A DNA stretch of 64,000 bases from Rotaria socialis (Eukaryota > Rotifera > Eurotatoria > Philodinida > Philodinidae), in NCBI GenBank assembly GCA_905331475.1, contig CAJNYU010003614.1:1-64000 (forward strand), in the 5' to 3' direction. A model generated the notes under the pieces. The model was not told the DNA's origin. It ran no database searches and saw only the letters and a list, made by a program, of their open reading frames with translations. This document shows, piece after piece, positions 62,231 through 64,000 of the stretch. Within the stretch, counting starts at the first letter, position 1. Each line of letters begins with the position of its first letter. The position numbers and the translations under genes were made by a program.

Positions 62231-64000
62231 ATGCAAGTCGTTGACTGTACCTCACATATTAAGGATATCTACATAGATAGTTTTACACACAAGAATAAAA
62301 CAGAAGTTTTTATGCAAAGGTATGAAATCTTTTTTGAATTTCCTTCAATGACATAAGACGATATAAATCGTTTTACTTAGACTTGTAGATAGTCAGTCAC
62401 AACCAGCACCATCAGCACCATTGTCACCGTACATTGAAATTGAATCTCAAAATTTAGTAAACACATCACTAATACCACTACCATCTTCTCAAACATTACC
62501 TTTACATTCTGAAGAAAAATTCAAACCATCATTTAGACACTCAGCATCACCACGTGAATCTTTGACATCAATAGCAAGTGAAAAAGTTTTACTAATGTCA
62601 TCAGAACAACAATCAAGCGTGGTTCAGCCACTTCTAACTGATCTTTATCAAATATCAATGGCTTATGCCTATTGGAAACCAAATAAACATCAGGAAATAG
62701 CAACATTTGACTTATATTTCAGAAAAAATCGTAAGTTAACCAAAACTAAAAATCAAATAAGATAAATTTATATTCAATTATTTTTTGTTTTCGTGTCTAC
62801 TAGCATTCGGTGGTGAATATACATTATTTGCTGGTCTTGATGAATGTCTTAAATTTGTTCGTGATTATAAATTTCATTCAAGCGATATTGATTATCTTCG
62901 TGCATCACTACCAAATTATATTGAATCAGAATTTTATGATTATTTATCAACACTTGATATGAATGATATCAAAATATATGCTGTACCTGAAGGTAAAACA
63001 TACAGAAGATTTATTTAAAAACTATATATGTATATATATTTTTTATTTGAAACTTAAGGTACAGTTGTTTTTCCTCGTTTACCATTAATGAGAATTGAAG
63101 GTCCAGTCCTTAAAACACAGCTACTCGAAACAACATTATTAACACTAGTTAATTATGCAAGTTTAGTTGCAACAAATGCTGCTCGTTTTCGTTCAGCAAT
63201 AGGAGCTGATAAAACATTACTTGAATTTGGTTTACGTCGTGCTCAAGGGCCTGATGGTGGCTTAAGTGCATCAAAATATTGTTATTTAGGTGGCTTTGAT
63301 GGCACATCAAATGTATTAGCTGGTAAACTTTATGGAATTCCAATAAAAGGTACACATGCTCATGCATACGTTAATTCATATGAAAGTATGGAAGATTTAT
63401 GTGTAAAAGATTTATGTGATCGTATCACCGGTGTAGCTCATCCGTTCAGTGAATTATGTTTGAAGTATTTAAAAGAAATCGGTCCAGTACTTAAAATTCT
63501 TCCCGAAGAAACAAATAAAGGAGAATTAGCTGCATTCATTTCATATGCAATTGCATTTCCAACAAACTTTTTAGCATTAGTTGATACATATGATGTACTA
63601 AAATCTGGTGTACCAAATTTCTTAGCGGTTGCACGTGCATTACACGAATGTAACTATCAGGCTGTTGGTTTACGTATAGACTCCGGTGATTTAGCTTATT
63701 TATCATTAGAAGTTCGTGCGAAATTTGTTGACGTATCTAAAAAATTTAACTTGCCATATATGGAACATTTTACAATTGTTGCAAGTAATGATATAAATGA
63801 AGATACATTAATATCATTAGAAAAACAAGGACATTCCATTGATTCATTTGGTATCGGTACACATTTGGTTACATGTCAAAAGCAACCAGCACTTGGCTGC
63901 GTTTATAAATTAGTTGAAGTAAAATTTCATTTTTAATTTTTGATATTTCAAAATAATATTTATTGATTTTTAATTTTTAGCTTGCTAATTCACCGCGTAT
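62231..64000 (+). CDS. NAPRT: Nicotinate phosphoribosyltransferase (partial at right edge)
   Basis: NAPRT joins nicotinate and PRPP to give nicotinate mononucleotide, the first step of the Preiss-Handler route to NAD, in the cytosol. Exons 62231-62319, 62381-62730, 62804-62992, 63059-63918 and 63981 onward are phase-consistent; the gene continues past 64000. The catalytic core starts at [16 protein letters not shown] and continues [103 protein letters not shown] and [11 protein letters not shown], all expected PRTase-type-II signatures with phosphate-binding and substrate residues present. About 100 residues of Ser/Pro-rich, probably disordered sequence precede the core, absent from the usual family start. 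The ATG at 62231 is one possible start; ATG 62591 (MSSEQQ, just before the core) is another. Confidence 0.95.

Noticed and set aside
1-64000. tRNA, rRNA, CRISPR array, bacterial operon or telomere repeats
   Set aside because: Scanned by eye for T-arm (GGTTCGAATCC-like) pairs, repeat-spacer arrays and G-rich telomeric tandem repeats; none were convincing. A tRNA-scan or covariance-model search would be needed to exclude degenerate RNA genes.

Overview
The window is AT-rich, intron-containing metazoan DNA, most likely from a bdelloid rotifer. Evidence: very short GT-AG introns (mostly 50-110 bp) inside collinear animal genes (innexin, two-pore channel, SFMBT, PYM, NEK6/7-type kinase, NAPRT); a pentatricopeptide-repeat (PPR) fragment of a kind rare in animals but reported from bdelloids; and splice-acceptor-like AG sites at or just upstream of most start codons, as expected where a spliced leader is added in trans. 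The taxonomic call is an inference. I rebuilt exon structures by hand by matching splice phase; most junctions are phase-consistent, and those that are not are flagged.

Layout. 1-6.6 kb is gene-free and repeat-rich, with a hairpin repeat and a probable 2.3-kb non-autonomous hAT-like transposon (3418-5722). Then come an innexin (6.6-7.8 kb, +) and a small secreted Asn-rich repeat protein (10.2 kb, +). A coiled-coil gene (-) and an ANKFN1/Wake-like gene (+) diverge at 14.8-15.8 kb from a 630-bp foldback element, and neither has a recognisable 5' end. A beta-propeller-like orphan (19.6-20.7 kb, -) follows. Between 22.4 and 36.0 kb five-prime to three-prime on the minus strand lie SFMBT, PYM1, a TMEM17/TMEM216-family ciliary protein and a two-pore channel. 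The first three are so closely spaced (222 and 73 bp) that they may be one polycistronic unit.

36.0-45.0 kb is a damaged, repeat-rich zone: an inverted repeat around an 871-bp assembly gap, a MITE, and a truncated PPR gene that ends at a single N fused to a repeat. 45.0-56.4 kb (all -) holds a MAM-like type I membrane protein, a NEK6/7-type kinase, a UBE2J2 pseudogene and a RING/TRAF-zinc-finger protein with an unusual C-terminal beta-rich domain. 56.4-60.2 kb is mostly gene-free with a second copy of the MITE. The right edge carries nicotinate phosphoribosyltransferase (NAPRT, +), which runs off the window and appears to have two alternative first coding exons.

Functionally these are unlinked housekeeping and signalling genes: intercellular channels (innexin), Ca2+/Na+ endolysosomal channel (TPC), NAD salvage (NAPRT), Polycomb-type chromatin binding (SFMBT), exon-junction-complex recycling (PYM1), mitotic/ciliary signalling (NEK, TMEM17/216 family) and ubiquitin transfer (RING protein, dead UBE2J2). 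No complete novel system is evident. The most unusual items are the SFMBT-PYM1-TMEM operon-like cluster with acceptor sites at the ATGs, the RING-beta-sandwich fusion, the sequon-rich secreted repeat protein, and a conserved TPC segment that carries a stop codon and can be spliced out as a 51-nt intron.
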